Shown in pieces: positions 1 through 8,855 of a stretch of 38,547 bases of DNA; position 1 is the stretch's first letter; each line of letters starts with the position of its first letter. The translations under genes were made by a program, and so were the position numbers. The notes beneath the pieces are model-generated. The model was not told the origin of the DNA. It was given only the letters and a program-made list of their open reading frames with translations, and ran no database searches. Source of the DNA: Candidatus Hydrogenedentota bacterium (GTDB lineage Bacteria; Hydrogenedentota; Hydrogenedentia; Hydrogenedentales; CAITNO01); NCBI GenBank assembly GCA_903902895.1, contig CAIUWO010000144.1, positions 1-38,547 on the forward strand, written 5' to 3'.

Positions 1-2
1 AC

Positions 3-125
3 GAGCTGACCGAGACGGACCCGAAGGACCCGGGCGAGAAGTACAAGGTGATGATGGGCATCCGCGTCGAGATATCGCAACTGGTCGCACTGCTGGAAAC
101 GATGGGCATGGAGAAGGGCAAATGA
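3..125 (+). CDS. C-terminal fragment of an unidentified protein (5' end outside the window)
   Basis: Frame 3 is open to TGA at 123-125: [40 protein letters not shown]. The stop overlaps the ATG of the next gene. Confidence 0.5.
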   Translation, partial: ELTETDPKDPGEKYKVMMGIRVEISQLVALLETMGMEKGK

Positions 126-601
126 TGGCCTGGATGGTGCTGTTTTTCATCGCGGGCATGGTGCTCGTGCTGGTGGAGTTTCTGCTGCCGGGCATGGTGC
201 TGGGCACCATCGGCGTGGGGCTGCTCATCCTCAGCGGCGTGCTGGGCGTGAAGGCCTATCCCGACTATGCCCTGCACATTATCATGGGTGAATTGATCGG
301 CGCCGGCCTGTCCGTTATCCTTGGCCTGGTGGTTCTGACGCGCACCCGCGCCCTGCGCGGCACGCTGACACAGTCCCTGTCGCAGCAGGCCGCGGACGGC
401 TACGTGAGCGCCGAGTCGGACCTGGCGCTCATCGGCCGGGAGGCGGAGGTGATCACCGCGCTGCGGCCGGCCGGGTCGATACGCGTGGACGACCGGCGCA
501 TTGACGCCGTGTCGGACGGGGTGTTTATCGAGGAGCGCCGGTTGGTGCGCATCCGCGAGGTGCGCGGCAGCCGGGTGGTCGTGGATCCTATAGAAAACTA
601 A
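122..601 (+). CDS. NfeD-like membrane protein
   Basis: Hydrophobic N-terminal segments followed by an NfeD-like OB-fold tail ([33 protein letters not shown]); directly upstream of floA. Confidence 0.8.
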   Translation: MMAWMVLFFIAGMVLVLVEFLLPGMVLGTIGVGLLILSGVLGVKAYPDYALHIIMGELIGAGLSVILGLVVLTRTRALRGTLTQSLSQQAADGYVSAESDLALIGREAEVITALRPAGSIRVDDRRIDAVSDGVFIEERRLVRIREVRGSRVVVDPIEN

Positions 602-650
602 CAGTCCGCGCCCGGAAGAAACGGGCACGCGGGGAAAGGAAGAGAAGACA

Positions 651-1667
651 ATGACACCGCAAATCTACCTGTTGCTGGGGTTGTTCGCGCTGGTGGGGAT
701 CCTCATCTGCTCGGTCGTGGTTCTGACCTACTTCCGCCTGTGGCTGCGCGCGTGGCTCTCGGAGGCCAGTGTGGGCTGGCTGCAGCTCGTCGGGATGAGC
801 CTGCGGAAGGTGAACCCCACGGTCATCGTCGACTCGCGCATCATGGCGGTCAAGGCCGGGCTCAACATCAGCACCAACGAGCTCGAAACGCACTACCTCG
901 CCAGCGGCAACGTGCTGCGCGTCGTGCAGGCGCTCATCGCCGCGAACAAGGCCAACATCGACCTGACCTTCCAGCAGGCCACCGCCATCGACCTGGCCGG
1001 CCGCGACGTGCTCGACGCGGTGCGCACCTCGGTACACCCCAAGGTCATCGACTGCCCCGACCCGACCAAGGGCTCCTCCACGGTCGCCGCAGTGGCCATG
1101 GACGGCATCCAGCTCAAGGCCAAGGCGCGCGTGACCGTGCGCACCAACATCAAGCGGCTCGTCGGCGGCGCCACCGAGGAGACCATCATCGCCCGCGTCG
1201 GCGAGGGCATCGTCACCACCATCGGCTCGTCCCAGTCGCACAAGAAGGTGCTGGAAAACCCCGACTCCATCTCCAAGACCGTGCTCGCCCGCGGGCTCGA
1301 CGCCGGCACGGCCTTTGAAATCCTCTCCATCGACATCGCCGACGTGGACGTGGGCGAGAACATCGGCGCCGCGCTGCAAATCAAGCAGGCCGAGGCCGAC
1401 AAGCAGATCGCCCAGGCCCGCGCCGAAGAGCGCCGCGCCATGGCCCGCGCCAGAGAGGCCGAGATGGTCGCCATGGTCCAGGAGATGCGCGCCCGCGTGG
1501 TCGAGGCCGAGGCCGAGGTGCCCCGCGCCCTGGCCGACGCCCTGCGCTCGGGCAACCTGGGCGTGATCGACTACTACCGCATGAAGAACATCATGGCCGA
1601 CACGGGCATGCGCGAGTCCATCGCCAAGGTGGACACCGTGATCCCGCCAGAAGAGGGGCCGAAGTGA
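651..1667 (+). CDS. floA: Flotillin-like protein FloA (SPFH family)
   Basis: Diagnostic FloA segments: [73 protein letters not shown] ggaaaggaagag. Confidence 0.93.
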   Translation: MTPQIYLLLGLFALVGILICSVVVLTYFRLWLRAWLSEASVGWLQLVGMSLRKVNPTVIVDSRIMAVKAGLNISTNELETHYLASGNVLRVVQALIAANKANIDLTFQQATAIDLAGRDVLDAVRTSVHPKVIDCPDPTKGSSTVAAVAMDGIQLKAKARVTVRTNIKRLVGGATEETIIARVGEGIVTTIGSSQSHKKVLENPDSISKTVLARGLDAGTAFEILSIDIADVDVGENIGAALQIKQAEADKQIAQARAEERRAMARAREAEMVAMVQEMRARVVEAEAEVPRALADALRSGNLGVIDYYRMKNIMADTGMRESIAKVDTVIPPEEGPK

Positions 1668-1692
1668 CCGAACCGTCCCGGAGGCACCGGTC

Positions 1693-2406
1693 GTGAACAG
1701 CACGATTGGCTTCATCATTTTCGTCATCATCAGCATCGCGAGCATCGTCAAACACTATCGCGAGGCGCAGCAGGAGGAGGAGCAGCGCCGGGCCGCGCCC
1801 AAGACGCGGCCGGAAGACCTGCCCGAGGCCACGCGGCGCATGCTCTATGGCGACACCACCGTGCCCACCGCACGCGAACGACGCGAACCGGCGCAGCCCA
1901 CGGTCATCGTTGCGCGGCCCCGGCAGGTGGTGGAGGAAAACGAGGAGGGACCGCGCCCCGTTGTGATGCCACCGCCCGTCATTCCGCCGCCGCCCCCCAG
2001 ACAAGCCGAGAGGCCCGCGCGGCTTCCCATCCCGCCCCGGCCCATGCAGCCTTCCCGCCCCGTTGTCATGCGATCGCGCCCCGTGCCGCAACGCATTCCC
2101 ACGGTGATGCCGCCGCCCAGCGTGGCGCGGCAGATCCTGTCCGGTGAGGAGGGCATGGACTACGACACCCGGGCCGCCCGCGATGAGGAGGACGGGGGCT
2201 GGATGCGCCGCGACCGGCTGGAGCGCCGCGACCAGGCGGAGCGGGCGCAGGGCCGGGCCACGGCCCGCGCAAACACCGCGCGCAAACAAAAACTGTTCGC
2301 GGCCGGCACCGACCTGCGCCGGGCCATCCTGATGAACGAAATCCTCGGCCCGCCCGTTGCCATGCGCGAACCCTTCGGCCCCTTCCAGAGCGGGCCAAGC
2401 CTGTAG
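1693..2406 (+). CDS. Hypothetical single-pass membrane protein with Pro/Arg-rich tail
   Basis: GTG start after cggaggcaccggtc; N-terminal TM (IGFIIFVIISIASIV), then a low-complexity Pro-rich region. Confidence 0.6.
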   Translation: MNSTIGFIIFVIISIASIVKHYREAQQEEEQRRAAPKTRPEDLPEATRRMLYGDTTVPTARERREPAQPTVIVARPRQVVEENEEGPRPVVMPPPVIPPPPPRQAERPARLPIPPRPMQPSRPVVMRSRPVPQRIPTVMPPPSVARQILSGEEGMDYDTRAARDEEDGGWMRRDRLERRDQAERAQGRATARANTARKQKLFAAGTDLRRAILMNEILGPPVAMREPFGPFQSGPSL

Positions 2407-2487
2407 GTGCGGGGGCTTGGGCCAGGGCAATCGCATTAAGGCCGACCTTGTCTCCAGCCCAGACAACGCGCATAAGCCAAAGCACGG

Positions 2488-2612
2488 CGAGCCCCTAAAT
2501 CCCCCTTCGAAGGGGGATTTAGGGGCTCGTCCGCCTTCGGCGGGGATCTTGCTCTTGCGCCGGCTTCCACATCCCCCCGCCGCTTCGCGGCCGTCCCCCT
2601 TCAAAGGGGGAC
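2488..2612. repeat. Composite palindromic intergenic repeat element
   Basis: 42-bp perfect palindrome at 2488-2529, then CCGCCTTCGGCGG, CCGCTTCGCGG and GTCCCCCTTCAAAGGGGGAC hairpins. Confidence 0.85.
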
Positions 2613-2860
2613 TAATAACCGTCCGGTATTTATAATCATGCATAAAAACTTGCCCCGTGGTCGCGGTGCTTTCACGCGGCAAGTCCCGAAACTCTTGTGA
2701 CCTGCGTCGAGGTGCAACCGCATTCCAATGCGATTGCCTTGGCGCCCGGGGGCAGGCAATTTTTTGTTCTTTATGCTATATTTTACAGGAAGGTCCGTCC
2801 GGCGGATGCGGGGGGATCGTGTTTCAGCGACTATTTGTGTCCAATAACACGGAGGTGCCT

Positions 2861-3763
2861 ATGAAACGCAATGGATTCACACTCATCGAACTTCTCGTCG
2901 TCATCGCCATCATCGGAATCCTGGCCGCCATTCTACTTCCCGCACTGGCGCGGGCGCGCGAGGCGGCGCGGCGCTCGTCCTGCCAGAACAACCTCAAGCA
3001 GCTCGGCATCGTTTTCAAAATGTACGGCAACGAGTCCAAAGGCGGCGGCTATCCAACCCTCAAGCACCGATCCGAAGACAACACCGTAGCGGGCGAGCCC
3101 TGCACCAGGCTGAGCGGGATTGAATTCATATTCCAGGGCGACCAGTTGTACCCCGAGTATTTGACGGACTACAAGGTCTTGGTCTGCCCGTCGGACGCGG
3201 ACGGGGCCAAGGCGCTCACCGGAGGGCGCTGGCACATAGGAGATGACACAAAGAACCCCATCAACCCCTGCCGCTTCGACGGGATCTGCTACGTGTATCT
3301 GAGCTGGGCGCTGCAGGACCTTTACCAGGGCACGCAGGATGTCAACGCGCCGGGCATTCCGAGCGACATCATGCAGGCCGTCGCGGGGGGGTATCTGAAC
3401 CTGTCGCTTGCGCTCACGCTGCAGCAGCTCTATGACCAGGTAGACGGGGGTGACCTTGCGCCGCTGGAAAAGGACGTCGTCCTCATGGCCCCGGACAACC
3501 GCACTGCGTACCGCCTGCGCGAAGGCATCGAGCGCTTTCTGATCACCGACATCAACAATCCGGCGGCATCGAACCAGGCGCAGAGTGAAATCTATGTGTT
3601 CTGGGACACGACGAGCATCAAGGCCGATAATTTCAACCACATTCCGGGCGGTTCAAACGTGCTGTACATGGACGGGCACTGCGAGTTCATCAAGTTCCCC
3701 GGCCCCGCCAAGAGCCCCGTGTCGCGGGCGTTTGCCACGCTCACCGGCGGCGCGCTGCAATAG
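2861..3763 (+). CDS. Type II secretion/type IV pilin-like protein with DUF1559-type architecture
   Basis: Prepilin motif [49 protein letters not shown] and C-terminal [26 protein letters not shown] ggaggtgcct. Start trimmed from the ORF-track start 2657. Confidence 0.92.
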   Translation: MKRNGFTLIELLVVIAIIGILAAILLPALARAREAARRSSCQNNLKQLGIVFKMYGNESKGGGYPTLKHRSEDNTVAGEPCTRLSGIEFIFQGDQLYPEYLTDYKVLVCPSDADGAKALTGGRWHIGDDTKNPINPCRFDGICYVYLSWALQDLYQGTQDVNAPGIPSDIMQAVAGGYLNLSLALTLQQLYDQVDGGDLAPLEKDVVLMAPDNRTAYRLREGIERFLITDINNPAASNQAQSEIYVFWDTTSIKADNFNHIPGGSNVLYMDGHCEFIKFPGPAKSPVSRAFATLTGGALQ

Positions 3764-3791
3764 TCTCTGAAACAGCCTCGGCTCGTTTTGC

Positions 3792-3826
3792 GCGGGTGGC
3801 ACCTTGACGTGCCGCCCGCCTCTTTT
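3792..3826 (+). terminator. Rho-independent terminator downstream of the pseudopilin gene
   Basis: GCGGGTGGCAC-CTTGAC-GTGCCGCCCGC (11-bp stem, one G-T pair) followed by ctcTTTTT. Confidence 0.8.
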
Positions 3827-3874
3827 TGACACCCCCCCCCTTTCTGCCATAATCCCCCTCACAGGAGACAGGAC

Positions 3875-6178
3875 ATGCGCACAGCACTGGCAATCACTTT
3901 GGTCATGGCGGCAGGAATGGCGGCGGCGGACACAGACGGCGTCATCGCCTTCTGGAAAGCGCCGACCGCCGCCGAAGGTTTGAAACCGCTCAATGGCGCG
4001 GACGGCGCCTTTGACAGCGCGTACCGGGGCGGGGCCGCGTGCATCACCCACAGGCCGGGCGTTGAGCCCCCGTCCAACTATCTCTATTTCGCGCTGGACG
4101 AAACGGCGCGCGCCAGGGTCGCCGCGCCGCTGTACCTGACTGTCGAATACCATGACGGCGCGCCCGGCGGCGCGATCACGGTGGAGTATGACAGCATGGG
4201 CGACAAGGGCACCGACCGCTACCGGCCCAACGAGGACCAGTGGGGCGGCGCGATGGCGGGGACAAAACGCTGGCGCACGGCGGTCTTCCTGCTCAAGAAT
4301 CCCCGGTTCAGGGGCGGCGAAAATTTGGGCGCCGACTTTCGGCTCGGCGGCGTGCGGATGGCCCTGCGGGCCCTGTCGGTGGGCACCGCCGCCCCCGCCA
4401 ATCTCGAAGCGCTCCAAAAGAACGACGCGCCCCGCCTTCTCCCGCAGGCCCGCATCGGTGCGGGCGGCCAGTTGATCATCGGCGGCTTTGACCCGGACTC
4501 CCGCGAGAGCGCCGTGACGCAGACACGCCTGCTCGACGCCGCGCTGCCCGGTCTCCGGGCGGCCGGAGTGACCTGCCACGAGGGCTATGTGCGCTGGAAC
4601 CTGTGCGAGCCCGAACCGGGAAAGTATGACTGGAGCGTCTACGACCGCTATGTGGAACTCTACCGCAGGCACGGCGTCAAGTGGGTGCCCTTCCTCATCT
4701 GCGGGTCCGCCTACAGCCTGCCCGACTGGTTCTACAAGAAGGAGGGGTTCCAGGGCTATGTCTGCCTGGAGCACGGCCAGGAGTCGGACGTGGCCTCGCT
4801 GTGGAGCCCGGCGCTGAGGGGGCACCTTGCGCGGTTCCTGCAGGCCTTCGCGGAGCACTACCGCGATGCCGGCGTGATTGACAACATCCTGCTCGGCATC
4901 ACGGGCAATTACGGCGAGGCCATCTACGTTGCCAGCGGCAACGACTGGACTGCGGGCACCCACGGCGAATACCACACCCACGCCGGACTCTGGGCGGGAG
5001 ACCCGCTCGCCGTCGCCGATTTTCGCCGCTTCCTGACAGAAAAATACGGGGACACGGCCGCCGTCTCGAAGGCGTGGGGCGCGCCCGTGGCGGACATCGC
5101 GCAGCTGACGCCCTTCCAGCGCAAGGACGCGCCCTCCGACCGGGCCTGGCTCGACTTTGCCGAGTGGTACATCGGCGCGATGAACGGCCACACCCGGTTC
5201 TGGCTGGAGACGCTGCGCAGGCATTACAGCGGCCCCATGGAGGTCTGCACCGGCGGCCATGCGCCCGTGGAGCACGGGGCCGACTTCGGCATGCAGTGCA
5301 AACTCGCCGCCGAATACGGCGCGGGCGTGCGCATCACCAACGAGGGCAGCGACTATCGCCATAATTTCTCGCTGACCCGGTGGGTGGCCTCCGCCAGCCG
5401 CCAGTACGGCGGCTATTTCAGCTTTGAGCCCGCCGGACTTGTGACCCCCGACGGGGTGGTCGGCCGCGTCTACAACGCCTCCGCCTCCGGCGCACAGCGG
5501 CTGCACTACTATTATCCAAACATCTTCTCCGACGAGCGCGCGCGGGACAACTGGGTGCGCTGGGCGTCGGAGTACCGGCAGCGCGCCCCCCGGGTGGATA
5601 TCGCCGTGTACTATCCCGAAACCAACATCCGGCTGAACGGGAACAAGTTTCTTGAGCACGCGCAGCCGCTGCGCGACTGTTTCGATTTCGGCTACATGAG
5701 CGACGGCCAGATTGCCGACGGCGGCCTCAAGGGCGTCCGCGCCCTGGTGCTGCTCTGGGGCACGACCGCGGAGCAGTCCACCTGGGATACCATCGCCCAA
5801 TGGGTGCGCCAGGGAGGACTGCTGCTCTATGCCGACGGCATTGGCCGGCTGCGCAACGTTGAGGGGGACGAATCGGTCAACGACACCCTGTTCGGCGCCA
5901 ATGCCGACCACGGCGGCGGCCGAACGGCGGTCTTCAACGGCCCCGGCAACAGCGCGGAATACCGGCGTTTTCTCTCCGACGCGCTGGCAAAAGCACCCGA
6001 ACTGTCCCGCGCGACCCGTGCCATGGTTGCCGCAGACGGGCGGGAGGACCGCATTTTCAATACCGTCACCGGCCCCAACACGCTGCGCTGGTACAACGAG
6101 ACGGACCTTGCCGCGCGCCGCCTCGGCCGGGGCCTCCCCCCCCACGCCATTACCGCCACCGGGCTTCGCAAACCATGA
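3875..6178 (+). CDS. Secreted glycoside hydrolase, beta-galactosidase (GH42-like) superfamily
   Basis: Signal peptide MRTALAITLVMAAGMAAA; TIM-barrel segments (GYVRWNLCEPEPGKYDWSVYDRYVELYRRHGVKWVPFLICG, NILLGITGNYGEAIY, ADFRRFLTEKYGDTAAVSKAWG); RBS aggagacaggac. Confidence 0.8.
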   Translation: MRTALAITLVMAAGMAAADTDGVIAFWKAPTAAEGLKPLNGADGAFDSAYRGGAACITHRPGVEPPSNYLYFALDETARARVAAPLYLTVEYHDGAPGGAITVEYDSMGDKGTDRYRPNEDQWGGAMAGTKRWRTAVFLLKNPRFRGGENLGADFRLGGVRMALRALSVGTAAPANLEALQKNDAPRLLPQARIGAGGQLIIGGFDPDSRESAVTQTRLLDAALPGLRAAGVTCHEGYVRWNLCEPEPGKYDWSVYDRYVELYRRHGVKWVPFLICGSAYSLPDWFYKKEGFQGYVCLEHGQESDVASLWSPALRGHLARFLQAFAEHYRDAGVIDNILLGITGNYGEAIYVASGNDWTAGTHGEYHTHAGLWAGDPLAVADFRRFLTEKYGDTAAVSKAWGAPVADIAQLTPFQRKDAPSDRAWLDFAEWYIGAMNGHTRFWLETLRRHYSGPMEVCTGGHAPVEHGADFGMQCKLAAEYGAGVRITNEGSDYRHNFSLTRWVASASRQYGGYFSFEPAGLVTPDGVVGRVYNASASGAQRLHYYYPNIFSDERARDNWVRWASEYRQRAPRVDIAVYYPETNIRLNGNKFLEHAQPLRDCFDFGYMSDGQIADGGLKGVRALVLLWGTTAEQSTWDTIAQWVRQGGLLLYADGIGRLRNVEGDESVNDTLFGANADHGGGRTAVFNGPGNSAEYRRFLSDALAKAPELSRATRAMVAADGREDRIFNTVTGPNTLRWYNETDLAARRLGRGLPPHAITATGLRKP

Positions 6179-6276
6179 AACCGATTTGACTGTCACCCGG
6201 TCTTTGCATAGACTATTCAACCGCGCCCCGGTGGTCGGGGACGGGCTCGATGAATGTTGAACAGGAGAATGAAACA

Positions 6277-6705
6277 ATGATGAAGCGTGCTGCGTTATGT
6301 GTGACTTTGGTGCTGGCGCTTGTGTTGATCGCCGGCTGCGCGACCTCCGGCAAGTCGGCCATGACCCCGGAACAGCAGATTAAGGCCAAGATTGACGCTT
6401 GGAAGGTTGCTTTGGTCGCCAAGGACCTCAAGGGCGTCATGGCCAACTTCTCCGACAAGTTTGAAAACGACGAGTGGGGCGACAAGGCCGGCGCCGAGCG
6501 TTTCATCGGCGACGCGATTGACGCGGGCTACCTTGACGGCGTCGAAATCGCAGACAAGGACGCGAAGACCAAGATTGAGGGCGAAAAGGCCACCGTGTAC
6601 CCGATCGACCTTTCCGGTTCGTTCGGCTCGATCACGCTTGAGCTGCAGCTCGCCAAGGAAAAGGCCGGCTGGATGGTCGTGGGCGTGGAAGCCTCCGGCC
6701 TCTAA
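6277..6705 (+). CDS. Small lipoprotein with SnoaL/NTF2-like features
   Basis: Lipobox signal peptide ...LALVLIAGC; approximately 120-aa mature domain (IDAWKVALVAKDLKGVMANFSDKF). RBS acaggag. Confidence 0.7.
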   Translation: MMKRAALCVTLVLALVLIAGCATSGKSAMTPEQQIKAKIDAWKVALVAKDLKGVMANFSDKFENDEWGDKAGAERFIGDAIDAGYLDGVEIADKDAKTKIEGEKATVYPIDLSGSFGSITLELQLAKEKAGWMVVGVEASGL

Positions 6706-6728
6706 TTCCCAGTCTTTGACGCTTTCTC

Positions 6729-6758
6729 GGGGCGGCCGGACGCATGTCCGGCCGTCCC
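6729..6758 (+). terminator. Possible terminator hairpin
   Basis: GGGGCGGCCGGAC-GCAT-GTCCGGCCGTCCC; the following T-tract is weak. Confidence 0.45.
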
Positions 6759-6810
6759 GCAGTGTTTGCAGCCCAATGCGCCGCGCTGTCGGCGGGGAGT
6801 CCCAGCAGTC

Positions 6811-8184
6811 ATGACCCATGCGGACAAAGCCGTGGAACTGGCGCGCGGCCGCCACGCGGCGTTTTTGGAGCAGTATGCTGAAATGCTGCGCATCCCGAGC
6901 GTGTCCACCCTGCCCGAACACCGCCAGGACATGCGGCGCATGGCCGAATGGTGCGCCGATGAACTGCGCCGCCTCGGCATGGCGCATGTCGAGGTCAACG
7001 AAACGCCGGGCCATCCCATCGTCTGCGCGGAATGGTTGAATGCCCCCGGCAAACCCACTGTGCTGGTCTACGGCCACTACGACGTGCAGCCGGTCGACCC
7101 GGTCAACGAGTGGGAGTCGGACCCCTTCGGCGCCGAGGTGCGCGGCGAGTGGATCTTCGCGCGCGGCGCCTCGGACATGAAGGGCCAGTTCTTCGCGCAG
7201 ATGAAGGCCATGGAATGCCTGCGCGACGCCGACGGCGCCTATCCGGTCAACATCAAGTATCTGCTGGAGGGCGAGGAGGAGATCGGCTCCATCAACCTGC
7301 CCGAATTCATCGACGCCCACCGCGGACAGCTTGCCTGCGACGTGACGCTCAACTGCGACGCGGGCATGCACGCGCCCGACATGCCGTCCATCACCTATGC
7401 CCTGCGCGGCCTGGCCTACTTTGAAATTGAACTGCGCGCCGCCGGGCACGACCTGCACAGCGGCCTTTTCGGCGGCTCCGTGCGCAACCCCATCCACGTG
7501 CTCGCCGAACTTATCGTCGGCATGCACGACGCCAGGGGCCGCGTCACGCTGCCCGGCTTCTACGACAAGGTGCGTCCGCTCGATGACGAGGAGCGGGAAA
7601 TTCTGGCGCGGGTGCCCTGGTCGGAACAGGAGTGGCTGGAGATGACCGGCGCTTCCGCGCTCTACGGCGAAGAGGGCTACACCACGCACGAGCGCGTGGG
7701 CGCCCGCCCCACGCTCGACGTGAACGGCATCTGGGGCGGATTCACCGGCGAGGGCGCCAAGACCGTGCTGCCCGCACGGGCCTGGGCCAAACTGTCCACC
7801 CGCCTCGTGCCCGACCAGCGCCCCGAAGACATCGAGGGCATGCTGCGCGCCTACCTGGAGGCCCACGCGCCCAAGGACGTCGAATGGACGCTCAAAATCC
7901 ACTCGCTCGGCCCCGGCGCGGTCATGGACCGAAAATCGGCCTACATGCAGTCCGCCGCCGCAGCGCTGGAGGACGTGTTCGGCGCCCCTCCCCTGTTCAA
8001 GCGCGAAGGCGGCAGCGTGCCCGTCGTCGGCCTGTTTCAGGAAAAGCTCGGCGTCGACTCCATCATGCTCGGCTTCGCCCTGCCCGGCGACGGCATCCAC
8101 GGCCCCAACGAACGCCAGCACCTGCCCACGCTGTTCAAGGGCGTGGAAACGTACATACGTTTCCTGTGCAGGATGGGCGAGTAG
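6811..8184 (+). CDS. M20 family dipeptidase/peptidase
   Basis: VLVYGHYDVQPVDPVNEWESDPF, FARGASDMKGQFFAQ, LLEGEEEIGS, GHDLHSGLFGG are M20 signatures. Confidence 0.92.
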   Translation: MTHADKAVELARGRHAAFLEQYAEMLRIPSVSTLPEHRQDMRRMAEWCADELRRLGMAHVEVNETPGHPIVCAEWLNAPGKPTVLVYGHYDVQPVDPVNEWESDPFGAEVRGEWIFARGASDMKGQFFAQMKAMECLRDADGAYPVNIKYLLEGEEEIGSINLPEFIDAHRGQLACDVTLNCDAGMHAPDMPSITYALRGLAYFEIELRAAGHDLHSGLFGGSVRNPIHVLAELIVGMHDARGRVTLPGFYDKVRPLDDEEREILARVPWSEQEWLEMTGASALYGEEGYTTHERVGARPTLDVNGIWGGFTGEGAKTVLPARAWAKLSTRLVPDQRPEDIEGMLRAYLEAHAPKDVEWTLKIHSLGPGAVMDRKSAYMQSAAAALEDVFGAPPLFKREGGSVPVVGLFQEKLGVDSIMLGFALPGDGIHGPNERQHLPTLFKGVETYIRFLCRMGE

Positions 8185-8222
8185 GGTGCCCGAAGCGAAG
8201 CGGAGCGGAACGGAGCACGCCG
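8181..8222. repeat. REP-like element overlapping the M20 gene stop codon
   Basis: GTAGGGTGCCCGAAGCGAAGCGGAGCGGAACGGAGCACGCCG resembles GTAGGGTGCCCGTAGCGAAGCGGAGCGCACCGTC at 33597. Confidence 0.65.
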
Positions 8223-8290
8223 ATTTTCCGGCCATCTTTGTCTACGCGGAGCGCACCGTCCAGGCATGTCACGACGGCAGATCGCGCTTT

Positions 8291-8350
8291 CGGCCCCGAA
8301 GGGGTCGCCCAATAATAGCCCCGGGTGACCGAAGGGAACCCGGGGTTATC
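8291..8350. repeat. GGCTATTATTG double-hairpin intergenic repeat (minus-orientation copy)
   Basis: Reverse complement GATAACCCCGGGTTCCCTTCGGTCACCCGGGGCTATTATTGGGCGACCCCTTCGGGGCCG; related copies at 28765 and 36909. Confidence 0.65.
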
Positions 8351-8358
8351 ACTCTTGC

Positions 8359-8619
8359 CTACCTGTATGTGAGCGGATACGCCTCAGGATTCTCCAGGGA
8401 ATCCAACTCCAAGTCCACGTCCAGATCTGGCCAATGCAAGTGCGCACCATGAATGAGCTGAACATTCAAAACAGCGCCAAGCGTGGCGTCGCGAAACCGC
8501 GGATACTCCGCGTGGGACAGAAAGAACTCCCTGCCGTTGACATACAGCCACACGCCATGAGCGGATATGTTGACCACTTCAGTGACTGAAGTGTCCGTTC
8601 CAAGCTTTTGTGATTTCAT
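8359..8619 (-). CDS. DUF2442-family protein
   Basis: TSVTEVVNISAHGVWLYVNGREFFLSHAEYPRFRDATLGAVLNVQLIHGAHLHWPDLDVDLELDSLENPEAYPL matches the DUF2442 pattern. Start assigned at MKSQKLG. Confidence 0.75.
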   Translation of the reverse strand: MKSQKLGTDTSVTEVVNISAHGVWLYVNGREFFLSHAEYPRFRDATLGAVLNVQLIHGAHLHWPDLDVDLELDSLENPEAYPLTYR

Positions 8620-8855
8620 CACGATGTTCCTCGACAATCTTTCGTGAATCTTACCACACCGACCGAAACGGACGGCGGGCAAGAACTTTCGGGAGGAGAT
8701 GGCGCGTTCCGCTGCGCTGCACGGCACCCAACATTTTGTTCGCCCCCCTCTGGGGCCGAAGGCACGTCACGGGACGTGTGTGTAACGAACACACTCTTTG
8801 ACGCCGACATCAAGGTCAGTTAGAATCTCCACAGTACCAACGGAGGCTCCCTGCA

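Noticed and set aside
588-1751. 387-aa minus-strand ORF opposite floA
   Set aside because: Antisense shadow of a clear FloA gene; biased composition (His/Gly/Val/Asp-rich).
2657-2860. N-terminal extension of the pseudopilin ORF
   Set aside because: The prepilin leader must be N-terminal; ATG at 2861 has a good RBS.
3653-6277. 874-aa minus-strand ORF opposite the glycoside hydrolase
   Set aside because: Shadow ORF typical of high-GC DNA; low-complexity composition, no recognisable domain, while the plus strand has a signal peptide and GH motifs.
6295-8235. 646-aa minus-strand ORF opposite the lipoprotein and M20 genes
   Set aside because: Antisense shadow spanning two genes with clear plus-strand signatures.
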